NCBI RefSeq assembly: GCF_024347515.1
Contig: NZ_AP025492.1
Span: 1,736,001-1,800,000, forward strand
From: Vibrio gigantis
Lineage (GTDB): Bacteria > Pseudomonadota > Gammaproteobacteria > Enterobacterales > Vibrionaceae
Length of the DNA: 64,000 nt
Reading direction: 5' to 3'
A model generated the notes under the pieces. The model saw only the letters and a program-made list of their open reading frames with translations. It had not been told where the DNA came from and ran no database searches. Below are positions 17,760 to 27,191 of the stretch, piece after piece (within the stretch, counting starts at the first letter, position 1; each line of letters starts with the position of its first letter). The translations under genes and the position numbers were made by a program.

Positions 17760-19427
17760 ATGCTTAAACAATTATTAGAACAAGCAACTTCAAATAACGC
17801 AAAGGCGAGGCTGTATGCGTTTGAGAATACCGTTGAGTTAACAAACCTAATTCCACCGACAGTCAGTTATGAAAGTGGTGGTAATACGCTAATTATTGGT
17901 CCAACTGCGATCATCGAAAGTGCTGCGGCTCAATTGCCTCAGTTAACAAGCCTGACACTACTTTCAACAGACGGTGCGAAAACGACCAATGCTGAGTCAG
18001 AGCTTTACTATGCAAACGCTGTTCAGGTTTCTGGATTCCTTGGTACGTTCGAAGTTCTAATCGAAAACAAAGGTCTAACCAATAACCTTGCAAAAGTAGC
18101 AATCAATCATGACTGTTTTGATGTGGTTCTGGATTTATGTCTGAATAGCTGCATGACAGAAGAAGTGCCTGTTCCTGGTTATTACCCGGTAGGGCGCGGC
18201 TATCCAAAACTGGCTGAAGCGTTAGAAGAAATTCCTACGTTAATGGGCACGTTTGATAAGCCTAAGTTCTTCCGTTTGGACACAGACCTATGTGCACACA
18301 GTTCTCGTGGTGTTAAAGGTTGTGAGCGTTGTGTTGATGCTTGTCCTGCTGGCGCACTCTCAAGTGAAGGCTCTGATAAGACGGGTCACAAGATTGAGAT
18401 CAACCCTTACCTATGCCAAGGCGTGGGTACTTGTGCAACGAGCTGTCCTACTGAAGCCATTACCTATGCACTTCCAAACCCTGACGATACTCAAAAGTTC
18501 ATTGAACGTACGCTAGCTAACTACGAGCAAGCGGGCGGTTTGGATCCAATCGTACTTATCTGTAGCTCACGTCATGAAACCTACAATGTGATGGCGATCA
18601 AAGCACTACCGGATAACGTGATTCCGATTGTTGTCGAAGAGCTGCCATCGATTGGTATCGATACTTGGTTTGCAGCATTGGTTAATGGTGCGACTCAGGT
18701 TCTGTTTGCAGCGTCTCGCTTTATGCCAGAAACCATCATTCGTGTTCTGAATAATGAAGTAGGGATCGCTCAAGAGCTACTAGACCAAATCGGTATTCCG
18801 AAAGAAACCATCGACATTCTGTACTTAGAATCTCTACGTGAAGGTCCTCCAACTCTATGTGTTGACTCGTTCGACCTTGCACTTGGCGATCTTCAAGGCA
18901 ATAAGCGTCAACGTCTATTCACTGCACTTGATGCGATGTCTTCGTCTCGTATTCCAGTTGAGAACATTGTTGAGCTTCCTTCTAATGCGCCATACGGCAC
19001 GGTTTCGTGTGAAAGCAAAGATTGTACTTTGTGTATGAGTTGTGTGGCTGTGTGTCCAACACGTGCTCTGCATACCGATGGTGCTTCTCCATCACTTAAG
19101 TTTGTCGAACAAGACTGTATTCAATGTGGTCTGTGTGAAAAGGCATGTCCTGAGAATGTTCTCACTCTGACACCTCGTATGAATTGGGTGAAAGAAGAAC
19201 GTCAACAAGCGGTTGTGATTCATGAAGAGAAAGCCGCGGAATGTTTACGTTGTCATAAGCCATTCGCACCACAGTCTATGATTGACATGTTACAGAATAA
19301 GTTACGTGGTCACTCTCATTTCTCAGATGAGACAGCAATTAATCGTATTGCGATGTGTGAAGACTGTCGTGTGGTGGACATGTTCGATTCAATGGCTCAA
19401 GACCCATTGAAACAATTGAAATACTAG
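17760..19427 (+). CDS. Multi-cluster 4Fe-4S ferredoxin protein of fdh operon
   Basis: A 555-residue iron-sulfur protein. It carries four Cys-rich cluster motifs: CERCVDACP and CQGVGTCATSCP near residues 190-235, and CTLCMSCVAVCP and CIQCGLCEKACP near 425-465. The C-terminus adds CLRCHKPF and CEDCR pairs that may bind zinc. It has no signal peptide, so it works in the cytoplasm. Homologues precede the TorD-like and fdhABC genes in many proteobacteria. A role in electron transfer during cofactor maturation or as an electron outlet is inferred. It starts a new transcription unit after a 240-base gap. Confidence 0.88.
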   Translation: MLKQLLEQATSNNAKARLYAFENTVELTNLIPPTVSYESGGNTLIIGPTAIIESAAAQLPQLTSLTLLSTDGAKTTNAESELYYANAVQVSGFLGTFEVLIENKGLTNNLAKVAINHDCFDVVLDLCLNSCMTEEVPVPGYYPVGRGYPKLAEALEEIPTLMGTFDKPKFFRLDTDLCAHSSRGVKGCERCVDACPAGALSSEGSDKTGHKIEINPYLCQGVGTCATSCPTEAITYALPNPDDTQKFIERTLANYEQAGGLDPIVLICSSRHETYNVMAIKALPDNVIPIVVEELPSIGIDTWFAALVNGATQVLFAASRFMPETIIRVLNNEVGIAQELLDQIGIPKETIDILYLESLREGPPTLCVDSFDLALGDLQGNKRQRLFTALDAMSSSRIPVENIVELPSNAPYGTVSCESKDCTLCMSCVAVCPTRALHTDGASPSLKFVEQDCIQCGLCEKACPENVLTLTPRMNWVKEERQQAVVIHEEKAAECLRCHKPFAPQSMIDMLQNKLRGHSHFSDETAINRIAMCEDCRVVDMFDSMAQDPLKQLKY

Positions 19428-19436
19428 GAGTTGGCC

Positions 19437-20069
19437 TTGGATACTCATTTAGAACAAGAACAGACACTAAGAACTGAAATCTATCTGGTTCTTTCTGCAT
19501 TGTTTCGTAGCGCACCTTCTGAAGAGGTGATCAACTTTCTAAAGACGCTAGACATTGAAGCATCAGAAAGCGCAATGCAGAAAGCTTGGATTGCCATTCA
19601 ACAAGCGGCAACAGAATCAAACCGCGAAGCACTAGAAGATGAATATCAAGACTTGTTCATCGGCATTGGTCGCGGAGAGGTCGTTCCATTTGGTTCTTGG
19701 CATCGCACGGGCGCCATGATGGAAAAACCATTGGCTGACATTCGTCATGATTTAGAGCTTCTAGGCATTGAGCGTGATGATCAAGTGAAAGAGCCAGAAG
19801 ATCACATCGCGGCACTTTGTGAAGTGATGGCGATGCTAACGGCTGAGGAAGAAGCACTGCAACAAGCGGTATTCAATAAACACCTTGGCCCTTGGTTCAA
19901 CTCTTTCACGCGCCAGCTTGCAGGGGCAGAAAGCGCGAACTTCTACAAATCGGCCGCTCAGCTTTGTGAAGCATTCTTAACGTTAGAACAAGTGCGTTTT
20001 AGCGTGAATACAAAAAGCAGTAAGCACAAATTAAAGATTGATGTGAAAAACGTCACTGATTACGAGTAA
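19437..20069 (+). CDS. TorD/DmsD-family redox enzyme chaperone
   Basis: A 210-residue all-helical protein (EIYLVLSALFRSAP; YQDLFIGIGRGEVVPFGSWHRTGAMMEKPL; EPEDHIAALCEVMAML) typical of the TorD family, which binds Tat signal peptides and holds molybdoenzymes until the cofactor is inserted. The YxDLFxG...P...S and EPEDHI motifs are intact. The best start is TTG at 19437, six bases after AGGAG; the TTG at 19431 touches the Shine-Dalgarno. It lies 9 bases after the ferredoxin gene and presumably serves the FdhA encoded downstream. Confidence 0.9.
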   Translation: MDTHLEQEQTLRTEIYLVLSALFRSAPSEEVINFLKTLDIEASESAMQKAWIAIQQAATESNREALEDEYQDLFIGIGRGEVVPFGSWHRTGAMMEKPLADIRHDLELLGIERDDQVKEPEDHIAALCEVMAMLTAEEEALQQAVFNKHLGPWFNSFTRQLAGAESANFYKSAAQLCEAFLTLEQVRFSVNTKSSKHKLKIDVKNVTDYE

Positions 20070-20144
20070 TCGAGCAGTACGCGATTATATCGATAGAGGG
20101 GCATTAAGCCTCCAAAAAAAGATCTACCGTAAGGTAAGGAAGCA

Positions 20145-20357
20145 ATGATGAAAGATAATAAAGATAATAAAGATATAAATACAAGCCGTAGGGATCTACT
20201 CAAAGGCTTGACGACTGCAGCCGTTGCTGGTGCCGTTGTCGCTGGTACAACTAAAGTGGCAACCGCTTCAGAAACTGTTGAAATTTCGAAAGAAGACGTG
20301 AAGAAGACTGGCTATCGTGAAACGCAACACATTCGCGATTACTACGACACACTTTAG
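20145..20357 (+). CDS. Small Tat-signal protein of formate dehydrogenase region
   Basis: A 70-residue protein with a twin-arginine motif (SRRDLLKG), a hydrophobic AAVAGAVVAG stretch and a short charged tail ending IRDYYDTL. This fits the small 'formate dehydrogenase region Tat target' family often called FdhX. It may help exporting or anchoring the enzyme; function is unproven. The N-terminus contains an in-frame 9-base repeat (AAAGATAAT, coding KDN) at 20151-20174. It lies 10 bases before fdhA. Confidence 0.85.
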   Translation: MMKDNKDNKDINTSRRDLLKGLTTAAVAGAVVAGTTKVATASETVEISKEDVKKTGYRETQHIRDYYDTL

Positions 20358-20367
20358 GAGATAACGG

Positions 20368-23223
20368 ATGAAACTTGTCAAACGCTCCGATAGTGTGAGC
20401 AAAGAAACCAATCAGCTAGGTGTGTCTCGACGTGCCTTCATGAAAAATACTTCATTAGCTGCTGGTGGCGCAGTCGTAGGCGCAAGTCTATTTGCACCAG
20501 GCATGATGAAGAAAGCACAGGCTAAATCAGTCGATCCAGAAGCGAAAACAGAAGTAAAACGTACTATCTGTTCTCACTGTTCTGTGGGCTGTGGTATTTA
20601 CGCTGAAGTTCAAAACGGTGTTTGGACAGGTCAAGAGCCTGCATTTGATCACCCATTTAACGCTGGTGGACACTGTGCGAAAGGTGCAGCACTTCGTGAG
20701 CACGGCCACGGTGAACGTCGTCTTAAATACCCAATGAAATTGGAAGGCGGTAAGTGGAAGAAGCTTTCTTGGGAACAAGCGATTGAAGAGATCGGTAACA
20801 AAGCGCTAGAACTTCGTAAAGAGTCTGGCCCTGATTCAGTTTACTTCCTAGGTAGTGCGAAACACAGTAACGAGCAAGCTTACGCATTCCGTAAGATGGC
20901 ATCGCTTTGGGGCACGAACAACGTTGACCACCAAGCGCGTATTTGTCACTCAACCACAGTAGCCGGTGTTGCAAACACTTGGGGTTACGGTGCAATGACA
21001 AACTCGTTCAATGACATGCACAACTGTAAATCGATGCTGTTCATTGGTTCAAACCCTGCAGAAGCTCACCCAGTAGCGATGCAACACATCTTGATCGCGA
21101 AAGAGAAGAACAACTGTAAGATCGTTGTTGCGGATCCTCGTCGTACGCGTACTGCTGCGAAATCAGATCACTACGTTTCTCTTCGTCCAGGTTCTGACGT
21201 TGCGTTTATCTGGGGTGTGTTATGGCACGTCTTTGCAAACCAATGGGAAGACAAAGAGTTCATAAAACAACGTGTATTCGGCATGGACGAGATCCGTGAA
21301 GAAGTTGCGAAATGGAACCCAGCAGAAGTTGAACGTGTAACTGGTGTTAGTGAAAAAGACGTATACCACACAGCGAAACTACTTTCTGAGAACCGTCCGG
21401 GTTGTATCGTTTGGTGTATGGGTGGTACTCAACACACGACTGGTAACAACAACACGCGCGCTTACTGTGTACTTGAGCTTGCACTAGGTAACATCGGTAA
21501 ATCAGGCGGCGGTGCAAACATCTTCCGTGGTCACGATAACGTACAGGGCGCAACTGACCTTGGCGTACTTTCTGACACACTTCCCGGCTACTACGGCTTG
21601 TCTGAAGGTTCTTGGCGTCACTGGTCAAAAGTTTGGGATATCGACTTTGACTGGGTGAAAGGCCGTTTCGACGACAACGCATACGGTGGTCAAAAACCAA
21701 TGAACAGTGCAGGTATTCCTGTATCTCGTTGGGTTGATGGCGTACTTGAAGACAAAGACAAGATTCGTCAGCGCGAAAACATCCGTGCCATGTTCTACTG
21801 GGGTCACGCGGTGAACTCTCAGACTCGTGGTCCAGAGATGAAGAAGGCGATGCAGAAGCTGGATATGATGGTTATTGTTGACCCATACCCAACGGTTGCA
21901 GCGGTAATGAACGATCGTACCGACGGCGTTTACCTGCTACCAGCAACGACTCAATTTGAAACCTACGGCAGTGTAACGGCTTCAAACCGTTCTCTACAAT
22001 GGCGTGACAAAGTCGTTGAGCCTCTGTTCGAATCTAAGCCTGACCACGAAATCATGTACCTGCTTTCTAAGAAGCTTGGTTTCTCTGATCAGCTGTTCAA
22101 AAACATTCGAGTTGAGAACAACCAACCTCTGATTGAAGACATTACACGTGAATTCAACAAAGGTATGTGGACGATTGGTTACACAGGCCAAAGCCCTGAG
22201 CGCCTGAAAGAGCACCAACAGAACTGGCATACGTTCCACAAAACGTCTCTAGAAGCAGAAGGCGGCCCAGCAAATGGCGAGACTTACGGTCTACCTTGGC
22301 CATGTTGGGGCACCCCAGAGATGAAACACCCTGGTACACACATCCTTTACGATACGTCTAAGACGGTTGCTGAAGGTGGTGGTAACTTCCGTACTCGTTT
22401 CGGTGTTGAGTTTGAAGGTCAAAGCCTACTTGCTGAAGACAGCTACTCGAAAGGCAGCGAAATTAAAGACGGTTACCCAGAGTTCAGTGACAAACTACTT
22501 AAACAACTGGGTTGGTGGGATGATCTAACTGCAGAAGAGAAAGCGTCTGCTGAAGGCAAAAACTGGAAGACTGACGTTTCAGGTGGTATCCAACGTGTGG
22601 CCATTAAACACGGTTGTATCCCATTTGGTAATGCGAAAGCACGTGCAATTGTTTGGACATTCCCAGACCGTGTACCACTGCACCGTGAGCCGCTTTACAC
22701 GCCACGTCGCGACCTAGTTGCTGATTACCCAACGTGGGACGACAAAGAAGCGATCTTCCGTGTTCCTACGCTTTACAAGTCGATTCAAGAGCAAGACAAA
22801 TCTGGTGAATACCCGATTATTCTGACTTCTGGTCGTCTGGTTGAGTACGAAGGTGGTGGTGAAGAGACACGTTCAAACCCATGGCTAGCGGAACTTCAGC
22901 AAGAGATGTTTGTTGAAGTGAACCCTAAAGACGCAAACGACATCGGCTTTAAAGACGGTGATGATGTTTGGGTTGAAGGTGCTGAGAAAGGCCGCATCAA
23001 GGTGAAAGCGATGGTAACACGTCGTGTTAAACCTGGTTTGGCGTTCATCCCATTCCACTTCGGTGGTAAGTTCCAAGGTGAAGATTTGCGTTCTAAGTAC
23101 CCAGAAGGCACTGATCCTTACGTTATTGGTGAAGCTGCTAACACAGCAACCACTTATGGTTACGACCCTGTCACGTTGATGCAGGAAACGAAAGTAACCC
23201 TTTGTAATATTCGTAAAGCGTAA
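20368..23223 (+). CDS. fdhA: Periplasmic formate dehydrogenase catalytic subunit
   Basis: A 951-residue molybdopterin oxidoreductase. It has a Tat signal (SRRAFMKN at 20-27), an N-terminal [4Fe-4S] motif (C68, C71, C75, C103) and the MGD-binding domains. The active-site residue is Cys193 (RICHSTT), not selenocysteine, so no SECIS element is needed. It oxidises formate to CO2 in the periplasm and passes electrons through FdhB and FdhC to the quinone pool. The Shine-Dalgarno is AGGAG. The gene lies between the Tat peptide and fdhB in one operon. Confidence 0.95.
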   Translation: MKLVKRSDSVSKETNQLGVSRRAFMKNTSLAAGGAVVGASLFAPGMMKKAQAKSVDPEAKTEVKRTICSHCSVGCGIYAEVQNGVWTGQEPAFDHPFNAGGHCAKGAALREHGHGERRLKYPMKLEGGKWKKLSWEQAIEEIGNKALELRKESGPDSVYFLGSAKHSNEQAYAFRKMASLWGTNNVDHQARICHSTTVAGVANTWGYGAMTNSFNDMHNCKSMLFIGSNPAEAHPVAMQHILIAKEKNNCKIVVADPRRTRTAAKSDHYVSLRPGSDVAFIWGVLWHVFANQWEDKEFIKQRVFGMDEIREEVAKWNPAEVERVTGVSEKDVYHTAKLLSENRPGCIVWCMGGTQHTTGNNNTRAYCVLELALGNIGKSGGGANIFRGHDNVQGATDLGVLSDTLPGYYGLSEGSWRHWSKVWDIDFDWVKGRFDDNAYGGQKPMNSAGIPVSRWVDGVLEDKDKIRQRENIRAMFYWGHAVNSQTRGPEMKKAMQKLDMMVIVDPYPTVAAVMNDRTDGVYLLPATTQFETYGSVTASNRSLQWRDKVVEPLFESKPDHEIMYLLSKKLGFSDQLFKNIRVENNQPLIEDITREFNKGMWTIGYTGQSPERLKEHQQNWHTFHKTSLEAEGGPANGETYGLPWPCWGTPEMKHPGTHILYDTSKTVAEGGGNFRTRFGVEFEGQSLLAEDSYSKGSEIKDGYPEFSDKLLKQLGWWDDLTAEEKASAEGKNWKTDVSGGIQRVAIKHGCIPFGNAKARAIVWTFPDRVPLHREPLYTPRRDLVADYPTWDDKEAIFRVPTLYKSIQEQDKSGEYPIILTSGRLVEYEGGGEETRSNPWLAELQQEMFVEVNPKDANDIGFKDGDDVWVEGAEKGRIKVKAMVTRRVKPGLAFIPFHFGGKFQGEDLRSKYPEGTDPYVIGEAANTATTYGYDPVTLMQETKVTLCNIRKA

Positions 23224-23234
23224 GGAGTCTTAAA

Positions 23235-23843
23235 ATGGCTAGAATGAAATTTCTTTGTGACACCAAGCGTTGTATCGAATGTAACGGTTGTGTGACTGCA
23301 TGTAAGAATGAAAATGATGATGCTCTGGAATGGGGTATTCAACGTCGTCGCGTTGTGACATTGAACGATGGCGAACCGGGTGAAAACTCAATCTCAGTAG
23401 CGTGTATGCACTGTACTGATGCACCGTGTATGGCAGTTTGTCCTGCAGACTGTTTTGAACACACAGAAGACGGTATCGTGCTTCACAACAAAGATCTTTG
23501 TATCGGTTGTGGTTACTGTTTGTTTGCTTGTCCGTTTGGCGCACCTCAATTCCCTAAACAGGAAGCGTTTGGTGAGCGCGGTAAGATGGACAAATGTACC
23601 TTCTGTGCTGGCGGCCCTGAAACAGAACCAGGTTCTGTAGAAGAACGTCAGAAGTACGGTGCGAACCGTATTGCTGAAGGTAAACTTCCAATGTGTGCTT
23701 CACTATGTTCTACCAAAGCACTGCTTGCGGGCGACGCAGAGAAAGTTTCTGATGTTTTCCGTCAACGTGTTGTTGAACGTGGTGCGAAAGGCGCGGGCTG
23801 GACAGACGGTAATGACCTGTCTTACGACGCAACTAAGAGCTAA
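23235..23843 (+). CDS. fdhB: Formate dehydrogenase iron-sulfur subunit
   Basis: A 202-residue electron-transfer subunit with four [4Fe-4S] motifs: CIECNGCVTACKNE near the N-terminus, CMHCTDAPCMAVCPADC, CIGCGYCLFACPFGAP, and the spaced CTFC...CASLC Cys set. It has no signal peptide, so it is probably carried through the Tat pathway with FdhA. It links FdhA to the cytochrome b subunit. It lies 11 bases after fdhA and 13 before fdhC. Confidence 0.95.
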   Translation: MARMKFLCDTKRCIECNGCVTACKNENDDALEWGIQRRRVVTLNDGEPGENSISVACMHCTDAPCMAVCPADCFEHTEDGIVLHNKDLCIGCGYCLFACPFGAPQFPKQEAFGERGKMDKCTFCAGGPETEPGSVEERQKYGANRIAEGKLPMCASLCSTKALLAGDAEKVSDVFRQRVVERGAKGAGWTDGNDLSYDATKS

Positions 23844-23856
23844 GTAGGAGAGACAT

Positions 23857-24930
23857 ATGCTTACAATGTTTAAGCGTCTCTTCCTTGTTGTGCTGCCAAT
23901 GTTGGCAGCACTAACAATGCTTTCTCCTATGAGTCATGCATCTGAGACGAACTCATCACAAACTCAAGCAAGCTCAGCTGAAAGAGAAGTGGTTCAACTT
24001 GCTGGTGCGGATTACTGGCGACAAGTTAGAGATGGACAATCAGGTTACACCACATCTCAGTCTCCTGAGCATGGCGTACTCATCAGTACTCCAGGTCAAA
24101 CTTGGTACATCTTAAAAGAGAAGTGGATGTCACCAGCTGGTGCTGTGGCTATCTTTGGCAGTATTGCTTTTGTCACTCTGATGTACGTAGTGATTGGTCC
24201 ATTGATGCTCAGTGCACCAAGAACAGGCCGTAAGATCAAACGTTGGTCTCGACTGGATCGTGCATTGCACTGGAGCATGGCGTTTACCTTCCTGACACTG
24301 GCGTTCAGTGGTTTGATGCTGGTTTATGGTAAACACTTCTTGAAGCCATACATCCCAACGGATCTATGGGGCTTCATCGTTCTACTGGCTAAGCAATACC
24401 ATAACTACATCGGCCCAATTTTCTATGTGCTGTTGATGGCTGTTCTTATCAAGTGGTGGCGCAAGTCGATCTTTAAGAAAGTGGATATCCAGTGGTTCTT
24501 GAAACTTGGCGGTATGGTAGGGAAGCATAAAGGTTCTCACCCGTCTGCAGAGTTCTCAAATGCCGGTGAAAAAGCGCTGTTCTGGCTACTTATCGTTATG
24601 GGTAGTGTCGCTGCAATCAGTGGTTTGGTATTGGACTTCCCAATCTTTGGTCAAACTCGCCGTGATATGGAGCTTTCAAACTTAGTTCATATGTTGGCGG
24701 CTCTGATCCTTATCTGTGGTTTCGTGTTCCACATCTATATCGGCCTGTTCGGTATGGAAGGCGCACTAGAAGGCATGGTAACGGGTGAAGTTGATGAAAC
24801 CTGGGCGAAAGAGCACCATGACCTTTGGTACAACGAAGTGATGGAAGAAGAGAAAAACGGTGTTGAACAAAACGCTAATGTCGCAACAGAGAAGAGTGAA
24901 GGGGTGAATAAGAATGAACAAACCTCATAA
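23857..24930 (+). CDS. fdhC: Formate dehydrogenase cytochrome b subunit
   Basis: A 357-residue membrane protein: signal peptide (1-~28), a ~75-residue periplasmic segment, a span at about 92-112, then a four-helix cytochrome b561 domain starting KRWSRLDRALHWSMAFTFL with His ligands in LHWS, KQYHNYIG and NLVHMLAA/FVFHIYIG. It carries two b haems and reduces quinone. The acidic Asn/Glu-rich tail is variable. Its end overlaps the next small membrane gene by 17 bases. Confidence 0.93.
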   Translation: MLTMFKRLFLVVLPMLAALTMLSPMSHASETNSSQTQASSAEREVVQLAGADYWRQVRDGQSGYTTSQSPEHGVLISTPGQTWYILKEKWMSPAGAVAIFGSIAFVTLMYVVIGPLMLSAPRTGRKIKRWSRLDRALHWSMAFTFLTLAFSGLMLVYGKHFLKPYIPTDLWGFIVLLAKQYHNYIGPIFYVLLMAVLIKWWRKSIFKKVDIQWFLKLGGMVGKHKGSHPSAEFSNAGEKALFWLLIVMGSVAAISGLVLDFPIFGQTRRDMELSNLVHMLAALILICGFVFHIYIGLFGMEGALEGMVTGEVDETWAKEHHDLWYNEVMEEEKNGVEQNANVATEKSEGVNKNEQTS

Positions 24931-25330
24931 AGGTATTTGGGTTGCTTACATCCTAAGCTGTTTCACACCATTTACTTGTCTTATCTCTGGTGTGATTGCA
25001 ATTATCTACGCGGGCTATCGTTTGGATAAAGGCGAAGACGGCGAAGTCGTTGATACGCATTACTATGGCTTAATCCGCTCGTTCTTCTTGAACCTAACCT
25101 TCTTTGTGGTTCTTATCGTAACGGTAGCAACCTCAAACGGCGTGTTAATCGGCGTGAACGATTACTGGTATCAAAACCATATTATCGATGATATTGCTTA
25201 CTACATTCCATATGTAGGTATGTTATTCGGTGGGGTTGCGATTGTGGTTTGGTTTATCCGTATGTATCAAGGTATGCAGCGTTTAAGTCAAAATCTACCG
25301 CAAAACCCGTCTACAGGACCAAACCTGTAA
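24914..25330 (+). CDS. Small conserved membrane protein at end of fdh operon
   Basis: A 138-residue protein with three or four spans (GIWVAYILSCFTPFTCLISGVIAI; FFLNLTFFVVLIVTVATS; YIPYVGMLFGGVAIVVWF) and a short cytosolic tail. It resembles the uncharacterised DUF4870-like small membrane proteins. It overlaps fdhC by 17 bases and is followed by a terminator, so it belongs to the fdh operon. A role in membrane assembly of the enzyme is only a guess from position. Confidence 0.75.
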   Translation: MNKPHKGIWVAYILSCFTPFTCLISGVIAIIYAGYRLDKGEDGEVVDTHYYGLIRSFFLNLTFFVVLIVTVATSNGVLIGVNDYWYQNHIIDDIAYYIPYVGMLFGGVAIVVWFIRMYQGMQRLSQNLPQNPSTGPNL

Positions 25331-25359
25331 CGCCAGTGCGTTAGCTAAAGCTCGAAAGC

Positions 25360-25390
25360 AAAGCCCAGTGATTATTTCACTGGGCTTTTT
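25360..25390 (+). terminator. Rho-independent terminator of fdh operon
   Basis: AAAGCCCAGTG (25360-25370) pairs with CACTGGGCTTT (25378-25388) with a 7-base loop and T-run. Confidence 0.9.
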
Positions 25391-25472
25391 GTTTTTAGGT
25401 CTCCGGCTAGAGACATAGCCGTCAGTTGCGTTCGATCTCTATATCCAGACCCACTCATTGATCGCCTCAATA

Positions 25473-25497
25473 TGGTGCAACTCCCTTATTTGGTGCA
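25473..25497 (+). promoter_or_regulatory. NtrC-like half-sites
   Basis: TGGTGCA occurs at 25473-25479 and 25491-25497, both on + strand, and a reverse half-site GTGCACC lies at about 25537. GGTGCA is the right half of the NtrC consensus. They sit 110-150 bases upstream of the -24/-12 element, a usual enhancer distance. The left halves are degenerate. Confidence 0.35.
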
Positions 25498-25614
25498 GTT
25501 GGCGTTGTTATTTTTCCGATATTTAAGGTCCATAAAAGTGCACCTAAATATTTAGTCTATAATAATCAGCAGCTTAAAAATAAAATCTGTTGCACGAAAA
25601 TTACCCTTCACACT

Positions 25615-25629
25615 TGGAACACATCTTGC
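25615..25629 (+). promoter_or_regulatory. Sigma-54 (-24/-12) promoter of amt
   Basis: TTGGAAC followed by ACATCTTGC gives GG-N10-GC with the TGGNAC and TTGC blocks of the RpoN consensus. It is about 85 bases upstream of the amt start. Ammonium transporter genes are classic NtrC/RpoN targets. Confidence 0.6.
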
Positions 25630-25713
25630 GTTCACTGTTGAGTCTTTAATTAATTACAACATTGGATCGCACGATATCAGTGCAAATCAGATAAAGCGAA
25701 GGAGAATGCTTTA

Positions 25714-26934
25714 ATGAGTGAAACGGTGACTCAAGTTCATAGTGCAGTACAAACCCTTACCCAAAGTTCAGATACTTTATTCCTACTACTCGGCGCAATC
25801 ATGGTCTTCTTGATGCACGCTGGCTTTGCTTTTCTCGAAGTCGGTACTGTAAGAAAGAAGAACCAAGTCAACGCGCTGGTTAAGATCCTTTCCGACTTTG
25901 GTGTCTCCGCCATCGCTTATTTCTTTATCGGTTATTGGGTGGCTTACGGCGCGCACTTTTTTGCCGACGCTGAAACGCTCTCACAAGGTAATGGATACGA
26001 GCTGGTTAAGTTCTTCTTTCTAATGACCTTTGCCGCAGCAATTCCTGCGATTGTTTCTGGTGGTATCGCAGAACGTGCACGTTTCTATCCAATTTTGATC
26101 GCGACACTGTTTATCGTTGGTTTCATCTACCCATTTTTTGAAGGCATCATTTGGAACGGTAACTTTGGCTTCCAAGATTGGCTAGAAGGCCAATTTGGTT
26201 ACGGATTCCATGACTTTGCGGGCTCTGTTGTCGTTCACGGCGTTGGCGGTTGGATTGCATTGGTTGCAGTTTACTTCCTCGGCATGCGTAAAGGCCGTAT
26301 CCGAGCTGGCAAACACACTAACTTCGCACCATCGAACATTCCTTTCTTAGCGCTTGGTTCGTGGATCTTATGTGTTGGTTGGTTTGGCTTCAACGTGATG
26401 TCTGCACAAGCTATCAATGGCATCAGCGGCCTAGTTGCGATGAATTCATTAATGGCAATGGTCGGCGGTATTCTAGCGGCTTTAGTCGCAGGTAAAAATG
26501 ACCCAGGCTTTATCCATAATGGTCCTTTGGCTGGTCTAGTAGCCATTTGTGCAGGTTCAGACTTAATGCACCCATTAGGCGCGTTAGTGACTGGCGGCGT
26601 GGCAGGCGCATTGTTTGTTTACCTGTTCACGTACATGCAAAACAAAACACGGATTGATGATGTATTAGGTGTGTGGCCTCTACACGGCGTATGTGGCGCT
26701 TGGGGTGGCATTGCAGCTGGTATCTTCGGTCAACAGGCTTTCTGGGGCCTAGGCGGCGTGAGCTTTGCTTCTCAGGTAGTTGGTACTTTGGCGGGTATCA
26801 CCGTGGCTCTAGTTGGCGCACTCATTGTTTATGGTGTATTGAGCAAAATGACTGGCTTGCGTTTAAGCGAAGAAGACGAATTTAATGGTGCAGACCTTTC
26901 AATCCATAAGATCTCTTCTATCAATGAAGATTAG
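25714..26934 (+). CDS. amt: Ammonium transporter Amt
   Basis: A 406-residue inner-membrane protein with about 11 spans and Amt/Rh signatures: MHAGFAFLEVGTVRKKN near the N-terminus, DFAGSVVVHGVGGW (the conserved D and first pore His), and PLHGVCGAWGGIAAG (second pore His). It moves ammonium or ammonia into the cell under nitrogen limitation. There is no GlnK gene beside it, unlike the usual glnK-amtB pair. The upstream sigma-54 promoter indicates nitrogen control. A UUCG-loop terminator follows. Confidence 0.95.
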   Translation: MSETVTQVHSAVQTLTQSSDTLFLLLGAIMVFLMHAGFAFLEVGTVRKKNQVNALVKILSDFGVSAIAYFFIGYWVAYGAHFFADAETLSQGNGYELVKFFFLMTFAAAIPAIVSGGIAERARFYPILIATLFIVGFIYPFFEGIIWNGNFGFQDWLEGQFGYGFHDFAGSVVVHGVGGWIALVAVYFLGMRKGRIRAGKHTNFAPSNIPFLALGSWILCVGWFGFNVMSAQAINGISGLVAMNSLMAMVGGILAALVAGKNDPGFIHNGPLAGLVAICAGSDLMHPLGALVTGGVAGALFVYLFTYMQNKTRIDDVLGVWPLHGVCGAWGGIAAGIFGQQAFWGLGGVSFASQVVGTLAGITVALVGALIVYGVLSKMTGLRLSEEDEFNGADLSIHKISSINED

Positions 26935-26992
26935 CACTGGGCACTGCCATTAGTTTTAAGCTCTTCGGTACACATCAGTTAAACCAATACTA

Positions 26993-27013
26993 GGCGGCTT
27001 CGGCCGCTTTTTT
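26993..27013 (+). terminator. Rho-independent terminator of amt
   Basis: GCGGC (26994-26998) TTCG GCCGC (27003-27007) with a T-run; a stable tetraloop hairpin. Confidence 0.88.
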
Positions 27014-27191
27014 GTGTTTATTGAAATCAGTCGGAGAGTTTTATTGAAAAGTTAAGTAAACGACTAGCGAGTTATGTCACAAATAGCCAATGAATTCAGT
27101 TGCCTAAGACTATGGTCTAATCCCTAAAACTATTGTTGGAATTTGAACAGTGCTAAGCTGTTACAAAGTGACATATTGAAAAGGACGTTGT

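Larger units (their letters stand above)
25391..25713. other. Upstream region of amt
   Basis: A 323-base gene-free region carrying the apparent sigma-54 promoter and NtrC-like half-sites described separately. I see no glnK or other small ORF. Confidence 0.5.

Noticed and set aside
20900..20960. Selenocysteine in formate dehydrogenase
   Set aside because: The active-site codon is TGT (Cys193) in an unbroken frame; no in-frame TGA.
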